43,761 nucleotides of DNA from Desulfobacteraceae bacterium (GTDB lineage Bacteria > Desulfobacterota > Desulfobacteria > Desulfobacterales > Desulfobacteraceae), in NCBI GenBank assembly GCA_024225635.1, contig JAAEMK010000954.1, positions 1-43,761 of the forward strand, given 5' to 3'. A model generated the notes under the pieces. The model was not told where the DNA came from and ran no database searches. It saw nothing but the letters and a program-made list of their open reading frames with translations. Both the position numbers and the translations under genes were made by a program. Shown here piece after piece: positions 23,453-32,832 of the stretch; the first letter of the stretch is position 1; each line of letters opens with the position of its first letter.

Positions 23453-26400
23453 ATGATAAAAAAACTATTCGATACCGTCAATAAAAGGGAAACAAGCCTT
23501 GATCTCACCGGAGTTCAAGGCTCGGGATCAGCCTATATTACCGCACAGCTATTTGCAAGGGGCGATCGCTCCCTGGTTGTCGTGCTGCCGGACAAGCGGG
23601 CGGCCATGGGGTTCATGGACGAACTTGAATTCTATCTCTCTTCCGATACAAAGAGGGTGATCTATTTTCCGGGTTACAACATCCTTCCTTTTAGATCGTT
23701 GTCATTTCACAGTGAAACCGCGGCAAAGCGGATCTCGGCCCTGTACAAGATCCTTTCCCAGCGGGCCCACCACATCATTGTCACCCATGTGGACACCTTG
23801 CTCCAGCAGGTTATTCCCAGGAAACGGCTGTCGGACTCGGCAGATCTTGTGATCAACAACGAGGAGATAGACCGGGACCTTCTCATCGCCCGCCTCAATG
23901 CCGGGGGGTATGCCAGGACCTCCCTGGTGGAGGAGCCGGGGGACTATTCCGTCCGGGGCGGTATCCTTGATATCTTCTCTCCGTCCGAGGATTTGCCGGT
24001 GCGGATCGAACTCTTTGGGGATTATGTGGAATCCCTGCGCCATTTCTCTCCCATCACCCAGCGGGGTGTTGCGGATCTTGCCGAGATCGAGATCATTCCG
24101 GCCAACGAGGCGGTGATCGACGGTGCGGAACTTCCCCATATCCTGGGGCGGCTCAGAAAGGCGGGGGGGGATGCGGGTCTCGATGCCTCCGCCATTCGCG
24201 GGTATGTGGAAAAGATCCGGGAAGAGGGCAGGTTCCCGGGCATGGAGGGGATGCTCTCCATTGTTTATCCCGAGCTTGACAGTTTTCTGGATTACATCCC
24301 TGATGATGCGCTGTTTATCCTGGAAAACCCCATGGAGATCGACGCCCTGGCAACGGAGTTCCAGGAAAAGGCCCGGGAGAATTACAACAACGCCCTTGCC
24401 GACACCCGGCTCTGTGTTGCGCCTGACTCCCTATACCTTGACTGGGACCGGGTGAAATCAAAGCTGGGGGACCGGAAACCACTCTCCTTCAAGGATGTCA
24501 CCATCATGGAGAAGGGGGGCGACAGCCGGGAGGTTTCCCTGGATCTTGGCGACAACTCCGTGCTCAGTTCGGCCCTCAAGGCCGAGGGGAAAACCGAGGC
24601 CCTTTTCCAGCCCCTGGCAGACTGGTTCATTGAAAAAAGGGATGCGGGCATGCGGGCCGTGACCGTCTGTTCCAGCCCCACCCAGGCCCAGCGCCTGGCC
24701 TCGCTGTTGCAGCCCTATGGGCTCGAGCCTTCCTTTGTCAAGGATTTCCGGGAGATCGGGGAAAAGCGGCCGGGGATCTATTACACCACGGCCAACCTTG
24801 TCCGGGGCTTTGTATCCGGGGAGGAGGGGCTCGCCCTTGTCACCAACCAGGAGATCTTCGGGGCAAAGCGGCGCAGGCGGGTCAGCGGAACCAAGCGGGC
24901 GAAAACCGAGTTTATCACCCCGGAGGAGCTAAAAGAAGGGGATACCGTTGTTCACCTGGAGCATGGCCTTGGCCGGTATGACGGCCTTGTCACCATCAAG
25001 CTCGAAGGCATCTCCGGGGATTTCATCCTGATCTCCTTCAGGGACGACGACCGCCTCTATCTGCCCGTGGACCGCATGGAGATGGTGGAAAAGTACGTCG
25101 GCGTGGACGGCTACTCTCCGCTCCTGGACAAGATCGGCGGCAAGACATGGCAGAAATCCCGGGCAAAGGCCAAAAAAGAGGTTGAGAAGATGGCCGGCGA
25201 GCTCCTGAAGATCTATGCGGAGCGCAGGGTGAAGAACGGGTTTGCCTTCAGCCGTTCCGACAGCCTGTACAACGATTTTGAGAACAGCTTTCCCTACGAG
25301 GAAACCCCGGACCAGCTCAAGGCCATCGATGAGGTCCTGGAGGACATGGAGTCCGAGAGGCCCATGGACCGCCTCGTGTGCGGGGATGTGGGCTATGGTA
25401 AGACCGAGGTCGCCATCCGTGGTACCTTCAAGGCGGTCAATGACGGAAAGCAGGTGGCGGTTGTGGTGCCCACCACCATCCTGGCAGAGCAGCACATGCA
25501 CAGCTTCCGGGAGCGGTTCAAGGACTATCCCGTGACCGTGGAGAGCCTCTCCCGGTTCAGGACACGGAAGGAGCAGAACCGGATAGTCAACGAGCTCGAG
25601 GAGGGAAAACTCGATGTGGTGATCGGAACCCACCGGCTGTTGCAGAAGGATATCCGGTTCAAGTCCCTTGGGCTTCTTGTCATCGACGAGGAGCAGCGGT
25701 TCGGGGTCAAGCACAAGGAGACGATCAAGAAGACCCGGAGCTCCGTGGATGTCCTGGCCCTTACGGCAACCCCAATACCAAGGACCCTGCACATGTCCCT
25801 CACCGGCATGCGGGACATCAGCATCATCTCCACCCCGCCCGTGGACCGGCAGCCCATTGTTTCCTATATCTCCGAATATGACGATTCCATTGCCGCGGAG
25901 GCCATCCGGAAGGAGCTGGAGCGGGGAGGGCAGATCTTCTTCATCCACAACACCATCAAGACCATCTTCAAGACCGCCGAGGATCTGCAGAAGCTGGTGC
26001 CCGAGGTGAGGATCGGTGTGGCCCACGGCAGGCTTACCGAGGCCAACCTTGAAAAGGTGATGTTCCAGTTCATCAACAAGGAGATCGACATGCTGGTGTG
26101 CACCACCATTGTGGAGTCCGGCCTTGATATCCCGTCCGCCAACACCATGATCATCAACCGGGCGGACATGTTCGGCCTCTCCCAGATCTACCAGCTCAGG
26201 GGCAGGATCGGCAGGGGGGACGACCAGGCCTATGCCTACCTGTTCGTGCCGGAGGAGCACAAGCTCACCCGGGACGCCCAGAAACGGCTTGCCGCCCTCA
26301 TGGAGCACAGGGATCTTGGCTCCGGCTTCCAGATCGCCATGAAGGATCTCCAGATCCGGGGGTCCGGGTCGGCCCTTGGCGGTTCCCAGTCCGGCCATGT

Positions 26401-26938
26401 GGCCGCCGTGGGCTATGACATGTTCCTCAAGCTCCTGGACGAGGCCGTGGCCGACCTCAAGGGTGAGCCCGTGACCGAGCCCCTGGAGCCCGAGATCAAC
26501 ATCACCATGTCGTCCTTTATCTCCGATGAGTATGTCCAGTCCATCGAGCAGCGCCTCACCATCTACCGCAGGCTCTCCCAGATGACCAGCGTCAAGCAGG
26601 TGGTTGCCATGCAGAAGGAGCTGATCGACCGGTTTGGAAAGCTGCCGGAGGAGGCGGGGAACATGCTGCTGAAGATCATGCTCAGGGTGCTCAGTGTCAA
26701 GGCCGGGGTGAAAAAACTCGACCTGACCAATGTGTCCCTGACCCTGGTGTTTTCCGAGCTTCATCAGAAACGTCCACGCGGGTTTGTGGAGGGAATCTCA
26801 AAGGTCGGCGTAAAACCTCAATTCACTGCGGAAAACACGGTTCGGTTTTCCGTCGGGGGGAAGCGCAAGCCCATCTCCCGCGCCCTTGGCGAGGCAAAAA
26901 AGATTCTCCAGACCATTGCCGCCCTGGTGAATCCATAA
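23453..26938 (+). CDS. mfd: Transcription-repair coupling factor Mfd
   Basis: A 1161-residue protein of normal family length. The N-terminal third is UvrB-like (damage-handover part, including SVRGGILDIFSP and LFGDYVES). Near 485-560 is the RNA-polymerase-interacting CarD-like domain with GDTVVHLEHGLGRYDG. The motor follows with Walker A GDVGYGKT at 644-651 and DEEQ at 745-748. ALTATPIPRTL, the TRG-type SGLDIPSANT and the QLRGRIGR motif complete it. The C-terminal regulatory domain ends the protein. Mfd removes RNA polymerase stalled at DNA lesions and recruits UvrA. It is the first gene of a long plus-strand run. The ribosome site before the ATG is weak. Confidence 0.97.
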   Translation: MIKKLFDTVNKRETSLDLTGVQGSGSAYITAQLFARGDRSLVVVLPDKRAAMGFMDELEFYLSSDTKRVIYFPGYNILPFRSLSFHSETAAKRISALYKILSQRAHHIIVTHVDTLLQQVIPRKRLSDSADLVINNEEIDRDLLIARLNAGGYARTSLVEEPGDYSVRGGILDIFSPSEDLPVRIELFGDYVESLRHFSPITQRGVADLAEIEIIPANEAVIDGAELPHILGRLRKAGGDAGLDASAIRGYVEKIREEGRFPGMEGMLSIVYPELDSFLDYIPDDALFILENPMEIDALATEFQEKARENYNNALADTRLCVAPDSLYLDWDRVKSKLGDRKPLSFKDVTIMEKGGDSREVSLDLGDNSVLSSALKAEGKTEALFQPLADWFIEKRDAGMRAVTVCSSPTQAQRLASLLQPYGLEPSFVKDFREIGEKRPGIYYTTANLVRGFVSGEEGLALVTNQEIFGAKRRRRVSGTKRAKTEFITPEELKEGDTVVHLEHGLGRYDGLVTIKLEGISGDFILISFRDDDRLYLPVDRMEMVEKYVGVDGYSPLLDKIGGKTWQKSRAKAKKEVEKMAGELLKIYAERRVKNGFAFSRSDSLYNDFENSFPYEETPDQLKAIDEVLEDMESERPMDRLVCGDVGYGKTEVAIRGTFKAVNDGKQVAVVVPTTILAEQHMHSFRERFKDYPVTVESLSRFRTRKEQNRIVNELEEGKLDVVIGTHRLLQKDIRFKSLGLLVIDEEQRFGVKHKETIKKTRSSVDVLALTATPIPRTLHMSLTGMRDISIISTPPVDRQPIVSYISEYDDSIAAEAIRKELERGGQIFFIHNTIKTIFKTAEDLQKLVPEVRIGVAHGRLTEANLEKVMFQFINKEIDMLVCTTIVESGLDIPSANTMIINRADMFGLSQIYQLRGRIGRGDDQAYAYLFVPEEHKLTRDAQKRLAALMEHRDLGSGFQIAMKDLQIRGSGSALGGSQSGHVAAVGYDMFLKLLDEAVADLKGEPVTEPLEPEINITMSSFISDEYVQSIEQRLTIYRRLSQMTSVKQVVAMQKELIDRFGKLPEEAGNMLLKIMLRVLSVKAGVKKLDLTNVSLTLVFSELHQKRPRGFVEGISKVGVKPQFTAENTVRFSVGGKRKPISRALGEAKKILQTIAALVNP

Positions 26939-27066
26939 CCCGCCTTTTATTGGCGTCACGGGGGTCCCGGCCCAAAATTTTCTTGTAAGCAGCCGCGTTG
27001 CATGATAACAATCTATGATTTTCGCAACCTGAACATGTTTAATAAGAGAAGGAGGGGGGATTCCCC

Positions 27067-27081
27067 ATGACAATCGGATGA
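27067..27081 (+). other. Four-codon leader ORF overlapping the lipoprotein start
   Basis: A very strong ribosome site (GGAGGGGGG, 27051-27059) is spaced for the ATG at 27067, which opens ATG-ACA-ATC-GGA-TGA. Its stop overlaps the ATG of the next gene (27078) as ATGA. Ribosomes may therefore re-initiate on the lipoprotein gene, or the same site may serve both. Confidence 0.4.
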
Positions 27082-27758
27082 GGTTAGCTGTTTCTGTGTT
27101 TGTTTTTTTGTGCTGGCTGCTTCCGGGGTGCCAGGAGGGAACGGCTCCGTCAGCAAAGATTGATGATTATATTCTCAAAGCCGGGAATCTGGCCGTCACC
27201 GAGGCGGAGTTCAGCGAGGAGCTGGAACTGAAGCGGGCTGCTTACTCCTACGGGATTCAGAACGATCCGGAAGAGTACAACTCCATTGTAATCGATCTGG
27301 TGGGCCAGCTTTCCGAGGAGCTGGTGCTGAGATGCGCCGCCCGGGACAAGGGGATCGAGGTGTCCGGTCAGGAGCTTCAGGTGGCTGAAGACGGGTTCAG
27401 GGCCGATTATCCAGACGACTCCTTTGACGCCATGCTCCTTGAGAACGCGATCACATATGAATTCTGGAAACGGAGGCTTGGGGTACGGCTGCTCATGGAT
27501 CGCCTGATTCAGCAGGAACTCCGGGACAGGATCGAAATAACGCCACGGGAGATCGTGGCCTATTATACCCGGAACAAGGATAAATTCGAGGCCATGGGGG
27601 ACGAGGCCGCCCTGGTGGCGAATCTTCGCATGGAAAAGGCCGAAGCCGGGTATCCGGAATGGATGAAAACATTGGAAGAGACCTACCCGGTTTCGATCAA
27701 CCGGGTGAAAATAGAGCATTATTTGAAACTTACGAAGAAAGCAGATAGCGAGGAATAA
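27078..27758 (+). CDS. SurA/PpiC-type chaperone-like lipoprotein
   Basis: A 226-residue protein. It has a short signal peptide with lipobox LLPGC (Cys near residue 18), so it is probably lipid-anchored facing the periplasm. The body (ILKAGNLAVTEAEFSEELELK, stated here by its ends, and ITPREIVAYYTRNKDKF) resembles the N-terminal helical domain of SurA/PrsA-type foldases. The parvulin catalytic domain is missing. It is followed within a few bases by a full SurA-like gene, so the two probably act together in outer-membrane protein folding. Family-level assignment only; role inferred from the neighbour. Confidence 0.7.
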   Translation: MRLAVSVFVFLCWLLPGCQEGTAPSAKIDDYILKAGNLAVTEAEFSEELELKRAAYSYGIQNDPEEYNSIVIDLVGQLSEELVLRCAARDKGIEVSGQELQVAEDGFRADYPDDSFDAMLLENAITYEFWKRRLGVRLLMDRLIQQELRDRIEITPREIVAYYTRNKDKFEAMGDEAALVANLRMEKAEAGYPEWMKTLEETYPVSINRVKIEHYLKLTKKADSEE

Positions 27759-27764
27759 TATTTG

Positions 27765-28706
27765 ATGATAAGGACGATCAGCCTGGGATTGGCACTCATT
27801 TGTACTGTTCTGTTTACCCTGCCTGCCGTTGGAACCGCGGAAATGGTTGACAGAATCGTGGCCATAGTCAACGATGATATCATCACCTTGATGGAGCTGA
27901 ACAAGGCGATTCGCCCCTATGCTCAAAAAATCGAATCCGCCGGTTATTCCGGGGAGAAGAAAACGGAGATATTGTTCAAGCTCAGGACGGACATGCTCAG
28001 CCGCCTGGTGGACCGGAAGCTCACCGACCAGGAGGTCAAAAAGCTTCGTATGACCGTGACGGACAAGGAGGTTGATGCTGCCATCGAACGGCTCAAGCAG
28101 GCGCAGATGATGACCCAGGAGGATCTTGAGGCCGCCCTCGAGCATGACGGGTTGGATTTTGCCGAGTACCGGGAAAAGATCCGCCAGGAGATCCTGCGTC
28201 CCAAACTGATCAACTACAGCGTCAAATCCAAGGTCATTGTGACCGATGGGGATATCCGCGCATACTATGAGAAGCACGCCGCCGAATACGCCGGGGTCAA
28301 GGAGTACCACCTGTTTAACATCCTTGTGACCATGGAGGATCGCCTGGAATCCCTCAAGGCCCGGCTTGCAGACGGCGAGGATTTCAAGGCCCTTGCAAGG
28401 GAGTTCTCGGAGGCCCCCAATGCGGGGGACGGCGGCGACCTTGGCGAGTTTCGCATGGAAACCCTTTCGGACCAGCTCAAGGCAGCCATCGCAGGGCTTA
28501 AGGAGGGGGAACACACGGATGTGATTCCAACGCACCAGGGGTATCAGGTCTTTTTCCTCGAATCGGTTCTTGCCCCCCAGGCACGCACCCTGGAACAGGT
28601 AAAGGATGAGATCACCAAAAGGCTCTATGACGAGATCGTTGAGGAAAAGTTCAGCACATGGATTGAATCCCTGAGGGAAAAATCCTACATCAAAACAATG
28701 CTCTGA
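27765..28706 (+). CDS. surA: SurA-type peptidyl-prolyl cis-trans isomerase
   Basis: A 313-residue protein. The ATG at 27765 is preferred; a TTG directly before it is possible. A signal peptide ends near VGTA, followed by VDRIVAIVNDDIITLMEL, the standard SurA beginning. The N-terminal helical domain runs to about 165. A single parvulin (PPIC) domain follows, about 170-275, with YHLFNILV, FSEAPNAGDGGDLGEF and THQGYQVFFLE. It assists folding of outer-membrane proteins in the periplasm. Escherichia coli SurA has two PPIC domains, while this shorter one-domain form is common in deltaproteobacteria. Probably co-transcribed with the lipoprotein upstream. Confidence 0.9.
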   Translation: MIRTISLGLALICTVLFTLPAVGTAEMVDRIVAIVNDDIITLMELNKAIRPYAQKIESAGYSGEKKTEILFKLRTDMLSRLVDRKLTDQEVKKLRMTVTDKEVDAAIERLKQAQMMTQEDLEAALEHDGLDFAEYREKIRQEILRPKLINYSVKSKVIVTDGDIRAYYEKHAAEYAGVKEYHLFNILVTMEDRLESLKARLADGEDFKALAREFSEAPNAGDGGDLGEFRMETLSDQLKAAIAGLKEGEHTDVIPTHQGYQVFFLESVLAPQARTLEQVKDEITKRLYDEIVEEKFSTWIESLREKSYIKTML

Positions 28707-28739
28707 TGCTCAGGTTGAGATTCACAAGGGGGAAACACA

Positions 28740-30104
28740 ATGCAGAAAGACCGTAATGAAATCCTGGTTGAGAGCATTAAACGGCTTTTAAGGCGGGGAG
28801 CCACCAAATACCTGCAGAATATCGTGCGCAAGACCCATGCGGCTGATCTGTCCATTGTCTTCCGGGAGCTGTCCCCGCCCAGCATGCTCACCCTGTTCCA
28901 CCTGATCGAGGAGCTCGATCAAAAGGTGGTTCTGTTCTCGGAACTGGAGGAGACCACCTTCCTCGACTTCATCAAGGTACTCGAGTTCAAGGATCTGGTT
29001 GAGGTATTTGAGCAGATGCCGGCCGATGATGCCGCCGAACTCCTGGGCCGCCTCGACGATGAGCTTGCCGACGAGATCCTCGAGAAGATGAAAAAAGAGG
29101 AATCCCTGGAGGTTGAGCACCTCATGAGCTACAGCGATGACACGGCTGGCAGCATCATGATGCCGGACTTTATCGCGCTCAAGGAGGACATGGGGGCACG
29201 GGACGTGATCGAGGCGCTCCAGAACGAGTATCTGGATGTCGAAATGCCCTTTTATGTCTACGTGATCGATTCCTACGGCAGGCTCGTTGGGGTCAGCTCA
29301 TTGCGCCAGCTGGTGGTGGTCCATCCCCAGCGCCCCCTCAAGGAGTTCATGGCCACCGACATCGTGTCGGTCAAGACCTACACTGACAAGGAAGACGTTG
29401 CAGAGCTCGTTGCCCGGTACGATTATCTTGCCATTCCGGTCGTGGACGACGACAACCGCCTGGTGGGTATTGTCACCGTGGATGACGTCATCGACGTTAT
29501 CAGCGATGAAGCCACCGGGGACATCCTCAAGATGGCGGGTGTGGGGGAGGATTACACCGAGACCCAGACCGTGTTCCGTGGAACCAGGATCCGGCTTCCC
29601 TGGCTGTTTACAAGTTTCCTTGGAGGAATTGCCGCCTTTTTCATCATCGGCGGGTTTGAGGAAAGCCTTGCCAGGTTTACCTACCTTGCCGCTTTTATCC
29701 CGGTTATCATGGGCATGGGCGGTAACATCGGCACCCAGTCCTCCACCATTGTCGTCCGTGGTATTGCAACCGGCAAGATCAACACCCGGGACCTGTGGTC
29801 CGTTGTCTCCAAGGAGCTGGCCATCGGCGTGATCCTGGGCATCATCTACGGCCTGTTCATCGGCATTGTCGCCAAAGTGAGGTTCTCTGCCGAACCCATG
29901 TCACTCCAGCTTGCCTTTTCCGTGGGCCTTGCCGTGGTATCGTCCATGTCCGTGGCAGCCCTGGTGGGTTCCCTTGTGCCCATGCTCTTTGAAAAGGCGA
30001 ACATCGATCCGGCGGTTGCCACGGGTCCGTTTGTGACGACCTCCGTGGATATTGTCAGTGTTTACTGCTATTTTATCATTGCAACCATGCTTCTGGGGAT
30101 TTAG
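28740..30104 (+). CDS. mgtE: Magnesium transporter MgtE
   Basis: A 454-residue protein of normal length. The N-terminal MgtE_N superhelical domain (ADDAAELLGRLDDE) is followed by two CBS domains (about 140-265) that sense cytoplasmic Mg2+. Five membrane helices follow (about 285-454), including the pore motif GMGGNIGTQSSTIVVRG. It forms a gated Mg2+ channel, closed when Mg2+ binds between the CBS and N domains. A clear AAGGGGG ribosome site precedes the ATG. It lies between surA and recO in the plus-strand run; its stop is followed within 6 bases by the recO start. Confidence 0.95.
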   Translation: MQKDRNEILVESIKRLLRRGATKYLQNIVRKTHAADLSIVFRELSPPSMLTLFHLIEELDQKVVLFSELEETTFLDFIKVLEFKDLVEVFEQMPADDAAELLGRLDDELADEILEKMKKEESLEVEHLMSYSDDTAGSIMMPDFIALKEDMGARDVIEALQNEYLDVEMPFYVYVIDSYGRLVGVSSLRQLVVVHPQRPLKEFMATDIVSVKTYTDKEDVAELVARYDYLAIPVVDDDNRLVGIVTVDDVIDVISDEATGDILKMAGVGEDYTETQTVFRGTRIRLPWLFTSFLGGIAAFFIIGGFEESLARFTYLAAFIPVIMGMGGNIGTQSSTIVVRGIATGKINTRDLWSVVSKELAIGVILGIIYGLFIGIVAKVRFSAEPMSLQLAFSVGLAVVSSMSVAALVGSLVPMLFEKANIDPAVATGPFVTTSVDIVSVYCYFIIATMLLGI

Positions 30105-30110
30105 GTGGTT

Positions 30111-30890
30111 ATGGCTGGTTTTTCAACAGACGGCATCCTGCTCAAACGGATCGAATACGGGGATTATGACCTCATAGTGACCTTTTTCACCGTTTCCATG
30201 GGCAGAATTTCCGTGATCGCCAAGAACGCAAAGAAGAGCGTGAAGCGGTTTGCCGGGGCCCTGGAGCCGTTTTCCGCCATGAACCTCGAGTGCACCTGGC
30301 CCAAGCGGAAAAACACCCTGCCCATACTGAACAGCGTTGAGCTCTCCAATCCCTTTGCAAAGATCCGGACTGATACGGCAAAGACCGGGTATGCCTGTTA
30401 CTGGCTCGAACTTGTCAATTCATGGATGGAGGAGGGCAAGGCCCAGGCAGGGCTTTACGAGCTGCTCTATTACGTGCTGGCGGCCCTTGATTCCGGCACC
30501 ATGGACAAGGAGATCCTGAGCCTTCTGTTTCAGATACGCTTCATGAACCTTTCCGGGTTTACGCCGGATCTTACCTGCTGCGGCACCTGTGCAACGCCCC
30601 TGGACGAGATCCGCCAGCAGCGGATCACCTTTGACTTTGCCGAAGGCCGGCTGGTGTGCGCCCGGTGCGGGAAAAGCGGGGCGCGCCGCCACGCCATCAC
30701 CGTATCCAAGGGGACCCTCAAGCAACTGTTCTGGATCATCAACTCGGATATTCAAAGGACTGAACGGCTGCGGTTTTCGCCCTGTACCGTCAGGGAGGGG
30801 GAGGCGCTCCTGGAGGCGTTCATTCCCTGCCATATCGGCCGGGAAGTCAAGAGCCTCAAATTTCTGAGGCGAATCAGGGAGGTCGCGTGA
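30111..30890 (+). CDS. recO: DNA repair protein RecO
   Basis: A 259-residue protein with the RecO OB-fold N-terminus (FSTDGILLKRIEYGDYDLIVTFF given by its ends; then KNAKKSVKRFAGALEPF) and a helical C-terminal part. Four cysteines, C157, C160, C183 and C186, form the zinc site typical of many RecO proteins. RecO loads RecA onto SSB-coated single-stranded DNA with RecR. The ATG at 30111 is preferred; a GTG six bases upstream, directly after the mgtE stop, is an alternative. Its stop overlaps the next GTG start. Confidence 0.9.
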   Translation: MAGFSTDGILLKRIEYGDYDLIVTFFTVSMGRISVIAKNAKKSVKRFAGALEPFSAMNLECTWPKRKNTLPILNSVELSNPFAKIRTDTAKTGYACYWLELVNSWMEEGKAQAGLYELLYYVLAALDSGTMDKEILSLLFQIRFMNLSGFTPDLTCCGTCATPLDEIRQQRITFDFAEGRLVCARCGKSGARRHAITVSKGTLKQLFWIINSDIQRTERLRFSPCTVREGEALLEAFIPCHIGREVKSLKFLRRIREVA

Positions 30891-31927
30891 ACTGTCAGCA
30901 GATACTTGAAAACAAGGTGATCCGGGCAAGTGTTCCCTGCAGGATCGATTTCGGCGGAACCCTGGACATCAGCACCTTTTATTTGCCCCTGAACCGGGCA
31001 AAGCCCTCCACGGTCAACCTTGCCCTGGATCTCAGGACATGGGTGACCCTTTCCCCCTGGGACAAGGGAATGGTAAAGATCTCCTCAAGGGGATTTGAGA
31101 GCGCCGAATTCAAGGCGGATGAGGTCCCGTTCAAACATCCCATGGGATTGATGTTTGCCTGCGCAAGCTTTTTCAATGCCCATGGCGTCCACATCGAGAT
31201 CGAGTCCACCTCACCCCCGAGGAGCGCCCTGGGCGGTTCTTCAGCTGCTGCGGTCGCCATTATCGCGGCATTCCGCGCAGCCCTCGGCAAACCCATTGAG
31301 CCGGGATCCGTCGCCATGGCCGCCCATTATCTGGAATCGAGCGTGGCGGGCGTTCCCTGCGGTCTCCAGGATCAGCTGGCAGCAGCCTACGGCGGGGTGA
31401 ACCAGTGGTACTGGCAACTGACGGACACCGGCCCTTCCTTTGTGAAAAAGCCCCTGGCCGATAACGGCGAGGGAATCCGGGAGCTGGACCGGCGCCTGCT
31501 GGTGGCCTATTGCGGCAATCCCCACGAGTCAAAGGATATCAACCAGCGGTGGGTGAATCAGTTCCTTTCCGGCAACAACCGGGCAACCTGGCTTGAGATC
31601 GCCTCGTTGACCGAGCAGTTTGCCGCAGCCCTTGTGGCAAGGGATTTTAGCCTTGCAGGGGAGCTGATGAACCGGGAGACGGGGCTCAGGCTTGCCATGA
31701 CCCCGGACGTGCTGGACAAAACCGGATTAAAGCTGTTTGAGCGGGCGGAAGCCCAAGGGTGCGGAGCAAGATTCACAGGGGCCGGGGGCGGCGGATGCAT
31801 CTGGGCCGTGGGCAAGGCCGAAGCCCTGGCAGGGTTGGAGGCTGACTGGCTTTCCATTGTCGGCCGGGATCCCCAGGCGGACCTTTTGAAAACAAGGATT
31901 GATCCCAACGGGATTATAATAAAATAA
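30887..31927 (+). CDS. GHMP-family sugar kinase
   Basis: A 346-residue protein starting at GTG, which overlaps the recO stop as GTGA. Motif 1 is [13 protein letters not shown], the ATP-binding motif 2 is [15 protein letters not shown], and motif 3 is [13 protein letters not shown] near the C-terminus. This is the GHMP kinase fold (galactokinase, homoserine, mevalonate, phosphomevalonate kinases). The DFGGTLD start resembles D-glycero-D-manno-heptose-7-phosphate kinase and fucokinase-like members, so a sugar 1- or 7-phosphorylation is likely. The substrate cannot be fixed. It is embedded between recO and glyQ in the same run, which gives no functional clue. Confidence 0.82.
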   Translation: MNCQQILENKVIRASVPCRIDFGGTLDISTFYLPLNRAKPSTVNLALDLRTWVTLSPWDKGMVKISSRGFESAEFKADEVPFKHPMGLMFACASFFNAHGVHIEIESTSPPRSALGGSSAAAVAIIAAFRAALGKPIEPGSVAMAAHYLESSVAGVPCGLQDQLAAAYGGVNQWYWQLTDTGPSFVKKPLADNGEGIRELDRRLLVAYCGNPHESKDINQRWVNQFLSGNNRATWLEIASLTEQFAAALVARDFSLAGELMNRETGLRLAMTPDVLDKTGLKLFERAEAQGCGARFTGAGGGGCIWAVGKAEALAGLEADWLSIVGRDPQADLLKTRIDPNGIIIK

Positions 31928-31941
31928 AGCGAGAGAAAAAC

Positions 31942-32832
31942 ATGAACTTTCAAGACGTTATTTTGACTTTGCAGAACTTCTGGGCGGAAAAGGGATGCGT
32001 TCTCATCCAATCCTACGATACCGAGGTCGGTGCCGGAACCTTTCATCCCACCACCCTGTTAAAGGCCCTGGGACCGGAGCCCTGGAAGGTGGCCTATGCC
32101 CAGCCCTCCAGGCGGCCCACCGACGGACGGTACGGTGAGAACCCGAACCGGCTCCAGCATTACTACCAGTACCAGGTGATCCTGAAACCCTCTCCCTCCA
32201 ATGTTCAGGACCTCTATATCGAGAGCCTGAAAAAGCTTGGCATCGATCCCCTGGAGCATGACATCCGCTTTGTGGAAGATGACTGGGAGTCCCCCACCCT
32301 TGGCGCATCCGGCCTTGGCTGGGAGGTGTGGCTGGACGGCATGGAGGTGACCCAGTTCACCTATTTCCAGATGGCGGGCAGCATCGAGCTTAAGCCCGTC
32401 TCCGTTGAGATCACCTACGGCCTCGAGCGTCTCTGCATGTACCTCCAGGGTGTGGACAGTGTCTATGATCTCAAATGGAACGACGAAATCTCCTACGGCG
32501 ACGTCTACCATCAGCAGGAGGTGGAGCAGTCCACATACAACTTTGAGGTGGCCGACACGGACATGCTCTTCGACTTTTTCAACAAGTACGAATCCGAAGC
32601 CCTCCGGGTCATCGAAAAGGGCCTTGTCCTTCCGGCCTATGAGTTCGGCCTCAAATGTTCCCACACCTTCAACCTGCTGGATGCAAGGGGCGCCATCAGT
32701 GTTACGGAACGTACCGGATATATCGGAAGGATAAGAAAGATCGCCCGGGCCTGCTCCAAGGCTTATGTGGCGCAGCGGGAAGAGTTGGGCCATCCCCTGT
32801 TAAAGAAAGAAGAAAGGTGTGAAAATGAATAA
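31942..32832 (+). CDS. glyQ: Glycyl-tRNA synthetase alpha subunit
   Basis: A 296-residue protein matching GlyQ throughout. It begins [17 protein letters not shown], and has [35 protein letters not shown] and the [19 protein letters not shown] class II motif. It is the catalytic subunit of the heterotetrameric alpha2beta2 bacterial enzyme that charges tRNA-Gly. Length is normal. The last codons overlap the glyS start by 8 bases, so the two subunits are coupled in translation. Confidence 0.97.
   Translation: MNFQDVILTLQNFWAEKGCVLIQSYDTEVGAGTFHPTTLLKALGPEPWKVAYAQPSRRPTDGRYGENPNRLQHYYQYQVILKPSPSNVQDLYIESLKKLGIDPLEHDIRFVEDDWESPTLGASGLGWEVWLDGMEVTQFTYFQMAGSIELKPVSVEITYGLERLCMYLQGVDSVYDLKWNDEISYGDVYHQQEVEQSTYNFEVADTDMLFDFFNKYESEALRVIEKGLVLPAYEFGLKCSHTFNLLDARGAISVTERTGYIGRIRKIARACSKAYVAQREELGHPLLKKEERCENE

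Noticed and set aside
23239-23508. Longer N-terminus of the patatin-like protein
   Set aside because: The extra 90 residues have no family similarity and overlap the mfd start; the ATG at 23238 has a proper ribosome site.
24929-26764. 611-codon minus-strand open frame
   Set aside because: Lies entirely inside mfd. It is a shadow of the strong GC3 bias of that gene, with no ribosome site or recognisable domain.
27150-28535. 461-codon minus-strand open frame
   Set aside because: Antisense to the two SurA-type genes, both of which have clear signal peptides and family motifs.
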